Source: Trichosphaerium sp. ATCC 40318 (Eukaryota > Discosea > Flabellinia > Trichosidae). Taken from it: a stretch of DNA of 64,000 bases. The translations under genes were made by a program, and so were the position numbers. The stretch covers positions 62,001 through 126,000 of the forward strand of contig JALMLS010000143.1 in NCBI GenBank assembly GCA_038496445.1, read 5' to 3'. Below the pieces are notes generated by a model that was not told the DNA's origin, made no database searches, and worked only from the letters and a program-made list of their open reading frames with translations. This document shows, piece by piece, positions 1 to 12,794 of the stretch (the stretch's first letter is position 1; every line of letters starts with the position of its first letter).

Positions 1-295
1 ATGATCACACTACAAGGGAAATAGTGATCAATTTGGCCAGCTGGTCAAGTCCTATTGTACAGATAGGCGGTTCAAAAATGGAACATGACACTTCTTGTTG
101 GTTGGTTTTACTACACCCTCAACTGCTTTATTCTGTATAAGTGTGGAGCCCTTACTCCCAAGGTTTTTTACAATTGCAACTGAATTGCTTCTCACAGGGA
201 CAGGAAAATAACCTAATAAATTTGTGACAGTTTTTTTTGTGATTTTTCATGACGACTCCTTTGGCGGATACGCTTTTAGATAGTTTCCGAAATTG

Positions 296-546
296 GATTT
301 CGAGAATCTTTGAGACGAAAAATGTGAAAAAAAAAATTTGCGATAGCAAATTTCAATTCGTTTATGCTGGGAAAGTACTAAAAGGTTAAAGCAATTTTTG
401 TTTGTTGGTTGGTTTATTCGATTAGGCAAGCTTAATTCAGGCGCAGTTCGCGTTACATTGTAGTACAACACAAGTCTAAAACTTGGATCTGCCCTGTCAA
501 AGCACATTTTTTTTCACATTTTTTCGTCTCAAAGATTCTCGAAATC
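296..546. repeat. inverted repeat with ~39-bp arms
   Basis: The left arm (296-334, core GAGAATCTTTGAGACGAAAA) recurs as its reverse complement at 507-546, with one extra base in the homopolymer of the right arm. The arms enclose about 170 bp of AT-rich sequence. It could be a small MITE-like element or a hairpin. No flanking target duplication was identified. I see no supported gene in 1-752; reading frames here are short and interrupted. Confidence 0.6.
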
Positions 547-752
547 AAAGTGATATTACTTTTTTTGCTAGTACTGTCTTCGGCTTAACAGTACTTTACA
601 ATTGCTTTGGATAACACGGTGGATATATAACAAATTAAACCTTGGGATTGAGAGTGTGAAGAACAGCAGAAAAGCATAAAATGATGTTGAAAATCCAATA
701 GAATAATTCGAATGAATACTGGTTGCTAGAGAGTACTTCGCCAAGTATAGTT

Positions 753-3700
753 TTATTTCTGAGCACGCTCTCGTGCATACACACTAAAAGGCATAACCTT
801 TTGTCTTACAGGTGGTACAAGCATCACAACGGCAATAACTGCAAATATAAGGACCAAAAATACAATAGCAACAGAAATACCAATGATTGCTCCTGTTAAT
901 AATGAGCCATCTTCTGCCGTTTCAGAGCACGAGGAAAGTGATGAGAATATGCGCAGTAAAGTTGCATCATCTCGAGTTATGTTAATAAATACACTTGTAT
1001 AGCTAACACGTACCATTTAGAGTGGTACACTCAGCATTGATTGTTGCTGTATCACCAATGGTTATGTTGCAATTCAAAGATCGAATTTCAATAACATCAG
1101 ATTGAGGTTTGTTACCTTCGTTTGTGACGGATATCTCTCCGTCTATATTCACACATCCCCGAACTGTCATGTTTATCCCCGGTGTGTACTTGAGAGAAGT
1201 TCCAGATGGCAAACTGAAATCACCTAGATACTATACTTAGTAACGTTACAACTTAGCGGATTACCTCCAAAAACAATATTATCTGAAACTATCAACTCAT
1301 CCGTGACGGTAATATTATTGGGTATTACAATAGGAACGTTTAAACATATTGCATAGCAATCTGATAGTCCCAACGCCGAACAGATGGTTGAATCCTCACA
1401 GAAGTAATTGCCCTTAAACTTTGAACTATCGTTTTGTTAACAGCAAGGTAGATTTGTAAAAACTAAAAAAAGTACCAATCATTTATGGAGAACTCTTCTG
1501 TTGGGCACCAAAATCTATTGTTACTGACATCCCTAAAATATACTTGTGAGCGCAGAGAAAGAAGCCTTAGTGTGACTCACAGATCATTGATGGTGTTGAG
1601 GTATCCAGGCAATGGTCCATACAATTCATTGTTTGATAAATCACTTTAAATAAGTAAGTATACTACAATTAGTTTAAACGTTGAAACATGTTCATACAGT
1701 ATTGTTAACGTTTTGTTAAAGTTAATATTTTGAGGAAGCTCTCCTGAAAAAGAATTATTCGCCAACGTCAATTCGGCTACATTGAGTTCCAGAATCGAAG
1801 CAGGAATAGACCCAGAAAACTTATTCTGTCCCAAATCGCTAAATGGATTAGTACTGAACGTGTCTTAAGCACAAGACTCACATCCTAGTATACTGATCCC
1901 AAAACATTCTGGTTGGTACTAGATTCTCAATTCCACCAGAAAATGCATTGCCCGCGAGTACACTGTTGTGTTAACTATCAAATAAGTTTAATTTCTACGT
2001 ACGTAATTCTGTATCTAGCCAGGACAGGTGGTATGTCACCACTGAGGTTGTTGTTTCGTACAGTACTATAAAAACTAAGATGTCTATTCTAATATTTCTG
2101 ACCTTACAATATGCTACCGCCGCCAGAGTCAGAGTTAACCTCACGCCAAGGAAGAACTCCTGAGAAAGCATTTTTTCGCAGATTCCTAGAAATGTTTGAG
2201 GGCAAGTGTATCATTAAAACTAAATTATAAACACGTACAAATGAGAGATACTGTACATCCAATCAGGAAGATTGCCTGTCAAGTTATTGGACTGTAGTTC
2301 TCTTATTTGTTTTTTTAATTAGTTCACATTATCACCCACTAGTAAAGCTAACGTACAATCTATTCAAATTGAGTGATTGTAAAAAGGCAGGCACTGTTCC
2401 TTCCAAGGAGCAATTTTCTAGCGCCCTAATAAAACATTTTAGTTCGGACTAAAATAGAGTGGCTGTATGTACAATGTTCTGAGTGCTGTCAACTCCTGAA
2501 AATGTTGAGGTATACTACCCAAGTCTGCGCTGTGCAATGCGCTAGCAAGTGTAAGTAGGCATTAAATAATAAAGGAATGTAGTACAAATGCTGTAGATTT
2601 CTAAAAATCTGAGCTGTTATTCGAGATATGTTCAATTGTATAGCTGATGAAAGACCCCTAAGTAAGTGAAATGCGTTACAACGTGGCTAGTATTAACAAT
2701 TTAAACTGCGTACAAATGTACCAAACCATTCATGTATATCTCCTCAGGTATAGTTCCGCTTATCTCAGTAGAAGAGAGGTCTCTAGGCTGGATTAAGAAC
2801 ATCAAGACTGACTGAGAGACGCACAGCTTTTGTAAGCTATAAGAGGTGAAATTTCGCGGAATTGTGCCGCCAATAGATGTACGTGAAAGATCTCTAAAAA
2901 TAACAAGTAAGAATAGCTCTCTTTGACCCAACGTACAAGGTTTCTAGGTTAACAAGACGCTCAAATAGATTTTGAGGTATTACGCCGGTTACATTTTCAT
3001 GCCCTGAAATAACGCTATATCAATCAGAATGAGTTGCCATTTAGGCAAGCATTGTTTTACCAGAAATACTTACAGGTGTGTTAGGTTTAGTAGACGTTTC
3101 AAGTCTGGGATAGACCCTCTTAAACTTGACTCAGATTCTTGGACTAGGTGCCTAGTAAAATCACGTGAGACAAAAAGGCACCAGGTGTTCTACCGTACAG
3201 TTCTTTCAAGCTAGTCATATTTCCAATACATGCCGGAATTTCGCCTGAAATATCAGCAACTAATGTTCTTTGTGATGTTAGTGGCTGGTTGTTGTATGTA
3301 CACGCACAATTTTGTAAGTGACGTCAACTCACACAAGCTTTGTGTTATAGATACAAATATACTACGTCCCATGAGATCTCTACGAGATAAACACACTCAG
3401 CAAAATCTGCAAGGACGACAACGTACAGGCATTTTAGATTTCGAAAGTTTGCGAGTTCAAACGGCCACGTGATTAAATCACCATTCATGACGCTTAGTAG
3501 TAAAGTTAGGCTTTGACACTGTAAACCAAACAGTAAAAAGCGTACAGGTCTTCTAATGTGTTGTTTATACTGTCGAAAGCATTGGAGGATAAATTTAACA
3601 ACTTTGAGGAGCCAAGTTCCCTGCAGTTAACAAGTTTAGTATTCGCAAACACCACATTGCTTTCTCGCGCACAAGCCTGTAATAGCACCACCGTTACATG

Positions 3701-3890
3701 TTACCGCACTATGACTACAGAGCTAAAAGACAAAAGTCACTATTTGGGTTAATTTCTTTCGTACGCTATTATAAGACTCTTCAGGGTACATCGCCGCCAA
3801 CACTGCTTCAACGTCACTTTGTGCATGAGCAAAAGAACACACTGTAAGCAATAGTACAATGACTCGCAACGCTAGTACATTACTTTCCAT
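753..3890 (-). CDS. LRR single-pass membrane protein (inverted paralog of the 9-24 kb array)
   Basis: Multi-exon minus-strand gene. The start at 3890 gives a signal peptide (MESNVLALRVIVLLLTVCSF...), followed by a short exon and a Cys-containing N-cap exon (ANTKLVNCRELGSSKLLNLS...TLEDLY). About 15 small exons encode plant-type LRRs (e.g. LSRTSIGGTIPRNF, SGTIPEEI). The last exons encode the family's membrane-proximal domain (TVRGCVNIDGEISVT..IEIRSLNCNITIGDT), a membrane helix (GAIIGISVAIVFLVLIFAVIAV) and a short tail (VPPVRQKVMPFSVY...). It has the same architecture as the four plus-strand genes at 9119-23727 but is much more diverged. No kinase or other signalling domain follows the membrane helix. 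A role as a cell-surface receptor or adhesion molecule is inferred. Exact splice sites were not all resolved. Confidence 0.8.
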
Positions 3891-4221
3891 TCAATGATGT
3901 CTGTTGAATTTTACAGTTCAATTTTGGTGGTTTAACTCTTTACCATTGACCATTCGCAGTATTTGTAAATCACGTGCACACAGCGACAATAGCGGGGTAA
4001 TGAGTAGTGTAATACCGCGTATTTCTCCACAAGGGCGAATACGTTACACGCGCGGAGAAATTGGTGAATACGTAAATATTTATCCCGCAAGTTTGGTAAC
4101 GCTAAAAACAGATAATCTTTAAACAAGGAGATGTACGCACACTGATTGTATGTGATTGCTAGTTGGTGAGATTTCAAAAGGATAAGTTTGAGATGATAGT
4201 TTACACTGGAAGTAATACAAT

Positions 4222-4362
4222 ATGAGGTTGATATTTATTGTTTTGTGTTTAACGGTTATAGTTCCTTGCTGTGATGAGATTGATATTTTTTCTGAAAGGC
4301 ACGTGTTAGTTTTGGAAAAAAATAGGAAACAAACGCTTATAAAGTGTACCTTTTGTTTATAG
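4222..4362 (+). CDS. short ORF with signal-peptide-like N-terminus
   Basis: A 46-codon frame starts MRLIFIVLCLTVIVPCC and continues DEIDIFSERH before a GTGTTA that resembles a splice donor. The layout (hydrophobic leader, then a His codon followed by CACGTG) resembles exon 1 of the LRR genes, which ends ...FH|GTGCGT. It may therefore be an isolated or decayed first exon. It overlaps the 3' end of the minus-strand gene at 4337. It could also be chance. Confidence 0.3.
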   Translation: MRLIFIVLCLTVIVPCCDEIDIFSERHVLVLEKNRKQTLIKCTFCL

Positions 4363-5515
4363 GGCTTTCAGTTTTTTCAATAGTAATGTCACCGAACCCT
4401 AGGCGTTCCAGAGCGTTTATAATCTCATTGTGGTTGTTCTCCATTGCAAGCTCAGTCATCACATAATTTAACATACTATTGTCTCCAGTACACCCTTGTA
4501 TAGCTTCTCGTGCATCATCACCATCCTCAAAATAAGGCCAATGAACCTCACCATCATTATCCGAATCTACAAAAACTTTGTAGAATGTTTCACCAAAGAT
4601 ATCAACTCTCTTTTTTGTTCCGTCTCCAAAATAAGCAGTTGCCTTCTTTTTCAAATTAATAAGATGACTCTCTTCTAAATCTGCACGACGCATAATCTGA
4701 CCAATGCAATGAGCGTCTTGTAGTAGTTTAATCTCTAATACTTCCATATCATACCTAAATCCACGTGTCAACAAACGACACATTGAAAAAAAGCCAAAAA
4801 AAAAAAAAAACACGTGCCCACTAATCTTGCTGTATAGTTCCAGTTTCTCTTGTATCAAAGGCGCCATCAACTCACCTTGTTCGATCTCCCATCCATCAAG
4901 ATTGTAGTGATTAATACCAGGATAAAGCGCATGGAATACAGCAATCAGAGCAGCTGTAGTATCAACATTTGCGTCGAAAGGATTTTGTATTGTAGCTTGT
5001 TCCAAAAAACCAGGAACTTTGGAGTTTTCGCAATCGCTCTCTGTAGCTTTTCTGTATTTCACAAAAGGCTGTAGTTCTATAAGTAGTGTACCGTCTGATG
5101 TAAAGCTATTAGCTTTAACCAACGCTTTCTTAAGGTTTTTGATGGCTGTGATGTGATTTGAAGTTGGTACGCCGTCATCAAGTCTCTCGAGGTATATTTG
5201 CTTGAACATAACGCCGTACGCGTCAAAATCGTACGTAGTGACGTCTCCTGTTATATGAAGCATCTGATCGATTGAACCCCTTGGAAACGTTACTGGGAGC
5301 TTCTCTAGAGTTGTTATATGCTTATCGCCGATATACACGGGCATTTTAGACTGCTTCCATAGATTTTTGTATACACTCGTTGGTAATAGGTCTATTGGCT
5401 TTCTCATTGTTCCCACTATCAATAAAGGCCTCGGTTCTGTTTTACGCCAATCAACACCATACATAACGAAAAGAACTGCTACCACAGCTACCATTACAAC
5501 GTGGATGACAGCCAT
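4337..5515 (-). CDS. uncharacterised protein with one N-terminal membrane segment
   Basis: An almost uninterrupted frame of about 392 codons, the longest single frame in this part of the window. It begins with a hydrophobic segment at about residues 3-18 (VIHVVMVAVVAVLFVMYGV), suggesting a signal anchor with a lumenal or extracellular body. I recognise no family. Residues near 230-250 are encoded by a T-rich stretch (4765-4830) flanked by a donor-like GTGGGC and an acceptor TTTAG. It is about 66 bp and in frame, so probably an intron that happens to stay open. Removing it would give about 370 residues. The C-terminal third is rich in Asp, Glu and Lys. Confidence 0.7.
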   Translation of the reverse strand: MAVIHVVMVAVVAVLFVMYGVDWRKTEPRPLLIVGTMRKPIDLLPTSVYKNLWKQSKMPVYIGDKHITTLEKLPVTFPRGSIDQMLHITGDVTTYDFDAYGVMFKQIYLERLDDGVPTSNHITAIKNLKKALVKANSFTSDGTLLIELQPFVKYRKATESDCENSKVPGFLEQATIQNPFDANVDTTAALIAVFHALYPGINHYNLDGWEIEQGELMAPLIQEKLELYSKISGHVFFFFFGFFSMCRLLTRGFRYDMEVLEIKLLQDAHCIGQIMRRADLEESHLINLKKKATAYFGDGTKKRVDIFGETFYKVFVDSDNDGEVHWPYFEDGDDAREAIQGCTGDNSMLNYVMTELAMENNHNEIINALERLGFGDITIEKTESPINKRYTL

Positions 5516-5782
5516 GTGAGGCGCCGTTTCGAAAACTGTTACTGTTATGTTGTCAGCGCTTACTTATGTGGGAATAAATTGATGCGCAATCAACCTCTCC
5601 AGAAGCGATAGGTAAGCATGAATGCATGATATCGCTCACGCACGTCAATTTGCAATAGACATAGCTTCTACTGTGATGTACGTGGTGTTCTTATTAAGAT
5701 GCTCGTTTTGGCTGATAAGTAATTACTTAAAAAGGAAAGTACTTCCTTTCTAAAGATTTTCCACCGCAGCTCTTTGTAAAGA

Positions 5783-8199
5783 ATGCAGTTACGCATATTA
5801 TTATCAATTGTTGTACTTGCACACTTAGCTCCTTCTGTGGTTGCTGACAGGGCAGATAACGACCCAAACAGGATATACTATGCTCAAAACAACAGAATGT
5901 TAACGTCCTACGAGCCAGAGTATGAAACAAATCGCATCATTTACGGTCCAACGGAGAAAAACATCACTTCTTTCGCAAAACACGGTGATTATATCTACTA
6001 CACGCTTCAAGATAGTAACACAATATCAATTGTAAGAAAAGCGTTCCTGCCGATTCTTCAGTTATTTCTCACAGTTTCCACAAGGTGGACATAAGAGGTG
6101 CTGAGAGTAAAGTATGGGAAACTTTAGACCAGGTTCCAACAGCGTTACGCATCGCAAGGCTACAGGATGGTAATAATTATCACCCACTTGTTTGCAATGG
6201 TTTAAAACTTACTGTTGTAGGTCACTACTACCTCGCCATCGCCACCAATGCAAAGCTTGCTTACTTTAAAGACTTGACAGCTGATTCAAGTTTGAAGAGC
6301 ATAAACGTTCCTTGTACGCCTTTAAACGTATTATTTTAACACTTATCGTTTATTTCAGTACGAATGAGGTTTAGTAACGTTTATGGCATTGATGTCGTGT
6401 TTTACAAGTACGTGCCACTGCGACTATCGATGAAGTATTGAGTTCCCGTGTAGAAACAATCCATACGTTTTGTTTTCAAACCAAGAAGGTTCTTTGCATC
6501 TTGTGACCTATGATTTGGCTTCAGAGTCTTCTCACATTAAATTTATTGGCAAGAATGCATCAGGCTTGGTATGCTTGCATGTATCCGTAGTGTACTGTTG
6601 CGAGATGGTGTAAACGTTTATCTAATAAGCTGCTTAGAAACGTATTTCGCGCGTTTTCTTCAAATGAGTTGTTTTACTGGCTCTTTTCTGATGGATTTGT
6701 GGCTGATAGAGATGTTAAAGGTATTCCTGATAATGGTATAACATCAATGGGAAGCGCAAATGGACAGTACGTTAATAAAAATTATTTGAAAAAAAAAATC
6801 AAAAGAAAATGACATTGTTTTTTTTTTCAATTAGATACTTCATTTCTGTGCCAAGTGAGAACTACGTTTCTGTCATAGATGGCTACTTCCAAGAAACTAC
6901 AAGAAAAGTACCAATAAGTTCAGATAAAATATTGGGAGTCAAGGCCACTGGAAGAGCTTACTGGTCTGAAGGTAAGTTTTCGTGTTTTTTTCTGACACAT
7001 TTTGACACGCAAATTTTGACATTTTGACACATTGTGCTAAACTTTTTCTATTTTAGGTGATATGTTATTCTCAACAGAAGCCACTGGAACTTTAGATCAA
7101 GTTCCGGTTTATGAACTACCACCAAGTCAATGTCAAAAACCAATCGCTGCAATTGATGTTATTCAACATGAGTCAAACGAAACTGTACGCCATTGCGTTT
7201 TTTCCTTTTTTTTGTACTGTTTTGACGTTTAATGTAGCTTTTCTATTCCTGTGGAAGTAATCTATTGAAAATGTCATTACACGGAGACGGAGTAGCTCAG
7301 GTATTCTCTTCTTTTGATCACGACATTACAGGTATATTTTGCTTCCAAAAACTCTAACGGAATATTACGCCCTTTAACAGTTTATTGTTAGATATTGCTC
7401 ATGAAAAATATGATGAACCTGCACTGTATGTTGTACAAAATACCTCTTCAATTGTAAAATTGGGCTTTGATGCAGAAGGAAACGCAAAGTAAGTAACAAT
7501 TTTTTCGTCTTTAGTTTTAACCCTTTTTAGGTCTGAGGTAATTGATACCAAACTCAAGAATCTGGTGAGAGTGAGCGAAAACCGCAAAGGTGAGAAATAT
7601 TTCAAAGGCTCTTTGAAATCTTCTAAATCAAGGAAACTAGATATTTTTGTACTTAGCCAAGATACTTCTTCAAACTATTCAGTTTACACGATTGATAAAT
7701 CGACACGTGAAGTTAAGCTCCTTGTCACAATTGGACTACCTCCTCAAGCAGTACCTGCCATTGAAGCTACACCACAATCTTTCTTTGTAGTAGCTGAGTA
7801 CAACGTAGACCAAAAGACGGTACAATTTTACATGATTTTCTAGCATCATGTTTTGATAGGAAACTATTCTTGCACATTACTAATTACATTTTAGGCTATC
7901 AGAGAGTATAGATTTGACAACATGGATCAACCAAGAACTACCCTAGAGCGCGATTTAATATACCTCGTTGGATACAAACCAGGGTATACTATATTGGTCT
8001 TTTATCACTTATTAATTGTTACCTATTTAGATATGTTCAAGTGGGTATACCAGAAAACAGGATTCTATACCGTATTTTGGAGGACTCTATAAGTACAACA
8101 TCTTTTATAGACACTAAGGCAATAGATTGGAGTAAGACAAGTGTAATGGCATACTGTGAAGACTGCATGGCACCTTCAGTTGGTAAAATAATTGGTTAA
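5783..8199 (+). CDS. secreted beta-propeller-like protein
   Basis: Multi-exon gene with a clear signal peptide (MQLRILLSIVVLAHLAPSVV|AD). The spliced protein, roughly 550-600 residues, has recurring short strands of the type ...GDYIYYTLQDSNTISIVD..., ...LFYSCGSNLLKMSLHGDGVA..., ...ALYVVQNTSSIVKLGFDAEG... and ...YSVYTIDKSTREVKLLVTIG.... These resemble the blades of extracellular YWTD/NHL-type propellers. No catalytic motif is visible. It ends ...MAYCEDCMAPSVGKIIG, followed at once by AATAAATAAA as a likely polyadenylation signal. Introns are short, several of them GTACG-type. Function is unknown; the propeller assignment is inferred from pattern only. Confidence 0.7.
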
Positions 8200-8318
8200 A
8201 AAAAACCAATAAATAAATACCTGTTTCAACAAAATCAAAGGAGTTTATACACGTTGATAAATACTCTTTTTAATCTAGTAATCCAAGTATTGGTAAGATA
8301 AACAATGAACGTGGTTTG

Positions 8319-8755
8319 TCATAAACAAAGAAACTGTGACATTGTCTTTATTCTGTATTCTTTCGGTTTTGAGACTTTTTTGTGGTACTTAATCTTACCA
8401 TCTTCTTCGATATAAGAAGCCTTCACAAACTCTATTGCAATTGGCTTATCTGTTTTCTCGTTGAAGTAATAATGTGCTTGACATGATTTGTTTTCTTCGT
8501 CAATCATTTGGTTAACAATCATATAATAACAAGCTGCGTATTGCTATCATGCTCTATCTATTGTCTTCTCCCATTCCTCAATAGAGTTGTATTTTGTTGC
8601 AGCACCATTGACGATAAGTGAATGAATGTTCCTTTGCGTAGACCTCTACAATACTCTATAAGAAAGTCTACCGTTGTTTTTTGTTGTAGTTTAGCTATGT
8701 ATTCAGCGTGCATCTTTGATACTTTATCTTTTACACTTAGTTCAAACATTGCCAT
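8319..8755 (-). CDS. small uncharacterised protein
   Basis: The first exon encodes MAMFELSVKDKVSKMHAEYI...TTVDFLIEYCRG. The second encodes a frame ending in ...QAHYYFNEKTDKPIAIEFVKASYIEEDGKIKYHKKVSKPKEYRIK. Between them the best-looking reading (NGAATKYNSIEEWEKTIDRA) is in another frame, so an intron or frameshift around 8560-8640 is unresolved. The pattern (N-terminal helices, then a strand-rich half) loosely resembles SnoaL/NTF2-like folds, which is weak inference. It lies head-to-head with the LRR gene starting at 9119. Confidence 0.45.
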
Positions 8756-9118
8756 TTTTCAATGTTTTTTTAGTTGTTTGGTTGTATTATTATAATACGT
8801 GGAGAACTTGGTTTTATGGATATTTGCGAGTTTTCTATTTCCAAAATTGTACAACGCTAATGCCAGCAAAGCTATTTGCTATCAATGTTCAGAGAGTCTG
8901 TAGATTTTGTGAAGAATTAACAGAGAATGAGAAAATTACAAAGAAAATTACTATGTTAACTTCGAGAGATGTCAAGCTATTTATATCCAACTGAAGCTGA
9001 TCTTCCATCTAAATTGCTTCATGGCAAACCAAAGAGGATCTATTTGAAATTGGGCCTTAACAATAAGCTTCCTTATACTAAAACACTATTGTCCCGGTTT
9101 TCTCCCTTTCGTTCGAAA

Positions 9119-12100
9119 ATGCGGTGCCTCTTGTATATTAAAACAATAGTACTCTTGATAGTATTAGCATCGGAAATGACAACAGGGAACAGTGAACTTT
9201 ATGAACAGTTATCACAAAAGTACCCAGATAATCCGTCCTTTCACGTGCGTAGTTCTCATACTTTCGTATGTTTAAATTTACTTTTTTGTCTATCATTTAG
9301 ATCTGTAATGCGACTGAAGTCGTTTGTAATAGCGACAGCAACGTAGTAATAATGTACAAGTCAAATTACAGTTTTTGGGAACTAACACGTAATAGTACGC
9401 TCAGAAGTTCATTACAAATGCCTCTACCTGACAATGCTTTCGACCATTACAGGGACACATTAACTCATTTGTACGTAGTGACACTGTTAAAATACCTTCT
9501 AAATTAGTAATTGTAGAACCATAAGCGACCATGAAATCACGTGGAATTTAACTGCGAGTATCGAAAATCTAGCTAGTCTGTGTCACTTGTACGGTTCTCT
9601 TTTTTTTTACGTTATCTCAATGGTTGTGTTTAGGGAAATCGACGCAGAGTACGTGTCAGGGCCGTTCACGCCGTCACTGTGTAAGCTAGCAAATTTAACT
9701 TACGTGTACGCCATCACCGTAGAATCCAGTTGTACAACACGTGATTTTTTCGTACTGAACTAATTGTGTAGAGAGCTTCAAATGAGGTTTTCAGGAACGG
9801 TGCCAGAATGTTTAGGAGACATGATAGCTTTGGAAGAATTGTTCGTTGTAATTTCCTTTTAACGACTAACTCACTACAAGACACTTGAGACCCAGAAATG
9901 GTAATGAACTGTATGGACCAATTCCAGATTCAATTGTAAACCTACAAAATTTGAGAGAACTGTAAGGATCATTTGGTATTGTCTTGGCTCCTCATTTACT
10001 CCTTTTTTTTTCTGTAGCGATTTATTCTGGACTAGAGAAATCAATGGAACCCTTCCTGATGATCTTTTTGCAAAGCTTCCAAACCTTGAGTTGTTGTACG
10101 TGTAGATACTTTAACCAAAACATTAAACTGTTTATCAGACGTCTTGTAAGAACAAAAATTGAATGGACTGTACCAGATGTTCCTTCTAACTCTAGCCTAC
10201 ATTCTTTGTACGTCTATACTCCCAATAGAATCTAACTTAGCTAAGGACATTAGATTATAGTACTAAAATAAATGGCACAATACCTGACATATTCTACACA
10301 CGTGGATTCAAGCGACTGTACGCTTAATGTATCATACCACAACTGATAATAACAAAGCGGTATCCGCCAAGTTCCGTCTTATCTTACAAGCAGTTTTAAC
10401 ATTACTCGTATTCAGGTGCCTCATATCATAACACACTTGTACGAGAAAATTACTTCCCAATAGTTTTTAAATTAAGTTCTAGGCAAATAGAAAACTACAA
10501 CTTAACCTCATTTCCGAGTATATTATATGAAATGTCCAATCTTACAGAACTGTACGCCGTATAAACTTCAATTCAATTTATAATAGATTCCTAGAGTAAT
10601 GGCACATTGTGAACTTGAAGGTTCTCTTCCAAGTGTACTGGGTACCTTTATTAATTTGAGAAAATTGTACGTCCATCGTACTATTATCACAGTCAAATTG
10701 TTAACAAGTTTTTAGGGATGTTAGTTACAACAGACTAACTGGAACCCTTCCTGAGTGGATTTACAACATCACCGAAATGTACCTGGTTTAAATCTGTTCT
10801 ACTTTGTTATTTATACTTCACTTAGAGATCTGAGAAATAACTTGCTTGAAGGGGACCTGCCACAACAATCATCAACTAACAATAAGTTTAGAATGTAATT
10901 ACTTATTTATCTTATGTTGTACTAACTGATATTTTGCAGAATTCTTGAAGATAACTATCTATCAGGCAGTCTCAGTGGTGTATTTAGCGACTATAATCAC
11001 GTGTACGTTACCTTGATGCTATTGATAATTAGTAATTACTTATCGAAGGTATATATCAAACAATTTAATAAGTGGAGGACTTGAGTATTTATCAAACAGT
11101 ACCAATAAGCAAGCAATGTACCTAATTCTACTTGCTTATGTATTCCTAACTTACAACCGCACAGAAGCGCTTCATACAATCGCTTTACTGGAATACTTCC
11201 TACAGCGTTTGCAGATGAACCTTATGATCTAATGTATGAGTATTTATCCTAACCAGCTAATTTTGTTTTTGTAGAGATTTGAGCTACAACGAACTTAAAG
11301 GAACTATTTCATCTTCTCTCATGAAACTGAATGTAGCCGTGTTAAGGCTAAATGATAATCAACTTTCAGGAGAGCTTCCTAATGTTGATGAAATTACAAT
11401 GGATGAGTTGTACGTTTAACAATTCACATTCTTACATTCCTAAAACAAAAAGGGATTTATCAAACAACAAACTATTTGGACCATTACCTGAATATCTTGC
11501 AGCACTCAATGAAATGTTCGTTTCTCTTTTGTGTATAAACTCACACTCACTTTACCGTTAGTGACGTTCGTAATAATAGATTTTGGTGTCCGTCTGTAAA
11601 ATTTGAAGCAAGCGATTGGTAAGACTATGACCCGTACCCTTAATAACACAAATATTAACTCATTTGTAGTTCTCAGTTTAATGATTCTTTTGGAAACAAT
11701 TACTTCTGTGATGAGTCTGGTATAACCTGTGAAGAGATAGGAAGCCTTAACTGCAGTAATGTATGTCGAAGCCTCCCTATTGTTATACCTCAAGATGTGA
11801 TTGTAAATGACAAGTTGATACTTACAAACAATGTTATCATTGAAGGTACAATACATGATGGAATCATGTTTAATAACCGTGTCCTAATGTTCTAAATGAC
11901 AGGTGACTTCAGTATATCAACCAACAGCTCTATCGAGAATACACCAGGCCTACAGATCAACGTGAGTGGATGTGTAAGTATAAACGGAAGTGTGGATGTG
12001 ACAGAAGGTGATACTTCAAATGACAATTTACTTGAAATTCATAGTTTGAATTGTACAATAAGTCTTGGTGATACATTCACAGCTTCCACACCAACTTGTA

Positions 12101-12386
12101 CTCTCAAACACACAACAAACGGTATGCTTTATCGTCAGTGACTTTAAATTGACAACTACTCATACTTTGTCTGTCAGCACAATCAAACTTGTTGACTGTA
12201 TTCAAACCATCAACATGTTCTGAAAATGATGAAACTTCAGGATTGTCGATGGGTGTAATCATCGGTATTTCAATTGCTGGTGCATTGATCGTTGTTGTCG
12301 TACTTATTATCATTTCGTTTTCTGTTCCAGCAATTAGAAACACCATTCTACCATACAGAGAGTACAATAAAAGAAATTCATATTAA
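9119..12386 (+). CDS. LRR receptor-like membrane protein, array copy 1
   Basis: First of four tandem paralogs. Exon 1 encodes a signal peptide (MRCLLYIKTIVLLIVLASEM) and ends PSFH|GTGCGT. It is followed by a Cys-bearing exon (ICNATEVVCNSDS..), then many exons of about 70 nt that each carry one plant-type LRR (e.g. MRFSGTVPECLGDMIALEEL, NKLFGPLPEYLAAL). Next come a Cys-rich cap (YFCDESGITCEEIGSLNC), the GDFSISTNSSIENTPG domain with Asn-x-Ser/Thr sites, and a membrane helix (GVIIGISIAGALIVVVVLII). The tail ends SVPAIRNTILPYREYNKRNSY. There is no intracellular catalytic domain. The 3' part from about 11050 is nearly identical to copies 2-4, introns included, while the 5' part is diverged. A surface receptor or adhesin role is inferred. 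Confidence 0.85.
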
Positions 12387-12794
12387 TTTAGCTAACACGA
12401 CTTACTATGGCTAATAAATCTGCCTAAATTTTCTCTTGCGCTTTCCCATGGTTCCCCCTCACCAATAAAAATGCAACCACTTTCCTGCAACCATCTCCTC
12501 CTTTGTTCTCCTGCTTCCCTGTTAATAATTATTCCAAGTCACCAACAACTCAACCATCAAATCAACTCCACAGCAGCGGTACTAAACCAACACCTATTGA
12601 CATTTAATTACATTTTACTATGTCTCTCAGAGTTCAAAATATGCTTATAAAAGAGCTGCAGGCATTACTATGTTAGTTCTATTATTGGGTATTAGCTTGG
12701 TGTCAACACTTAACTAATGGTTATCTACCTCAATCAACAAAACGTTATCCCACGAGGACTCCTATTTTGCCGATTTCTCGCTTTTGCTTCAATA
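12387..12794. other. intergenic region after LRR copy 1
   Basis: About 400 bp of non-coding sequence with a C-rich stretch around 12440-12520. It is unlike the spacers downstream of LRR copies 2 and 3. No gene or repeat recognised. Confidence 0.5.

Noticed and set aside
152-507. Two minus-strand frames of 65-86 codons
   Set aside because: They run through the inverted repeat and have no domain or splice support; probably chance.
3029-3752. Plus-strand frames over the minus-strand LRR gene
   Set aside because: Antisense shadows of LRR exons, which are supported by family homology.
8716-8994. Plus-strand 92-codon frame before LRR copy 1
   Set aside because: Overlaps the minus-strand gene start and has no homology to LRR leaders; likely chance.
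12104-12367. Minus-strand frames repeated in LRR copies 1-4 (MYSLYGRMVFLIAGTE...)
   Set aside because: Antisense of the conserved membrane-helix exon; they recur only because the exon is duplicated.
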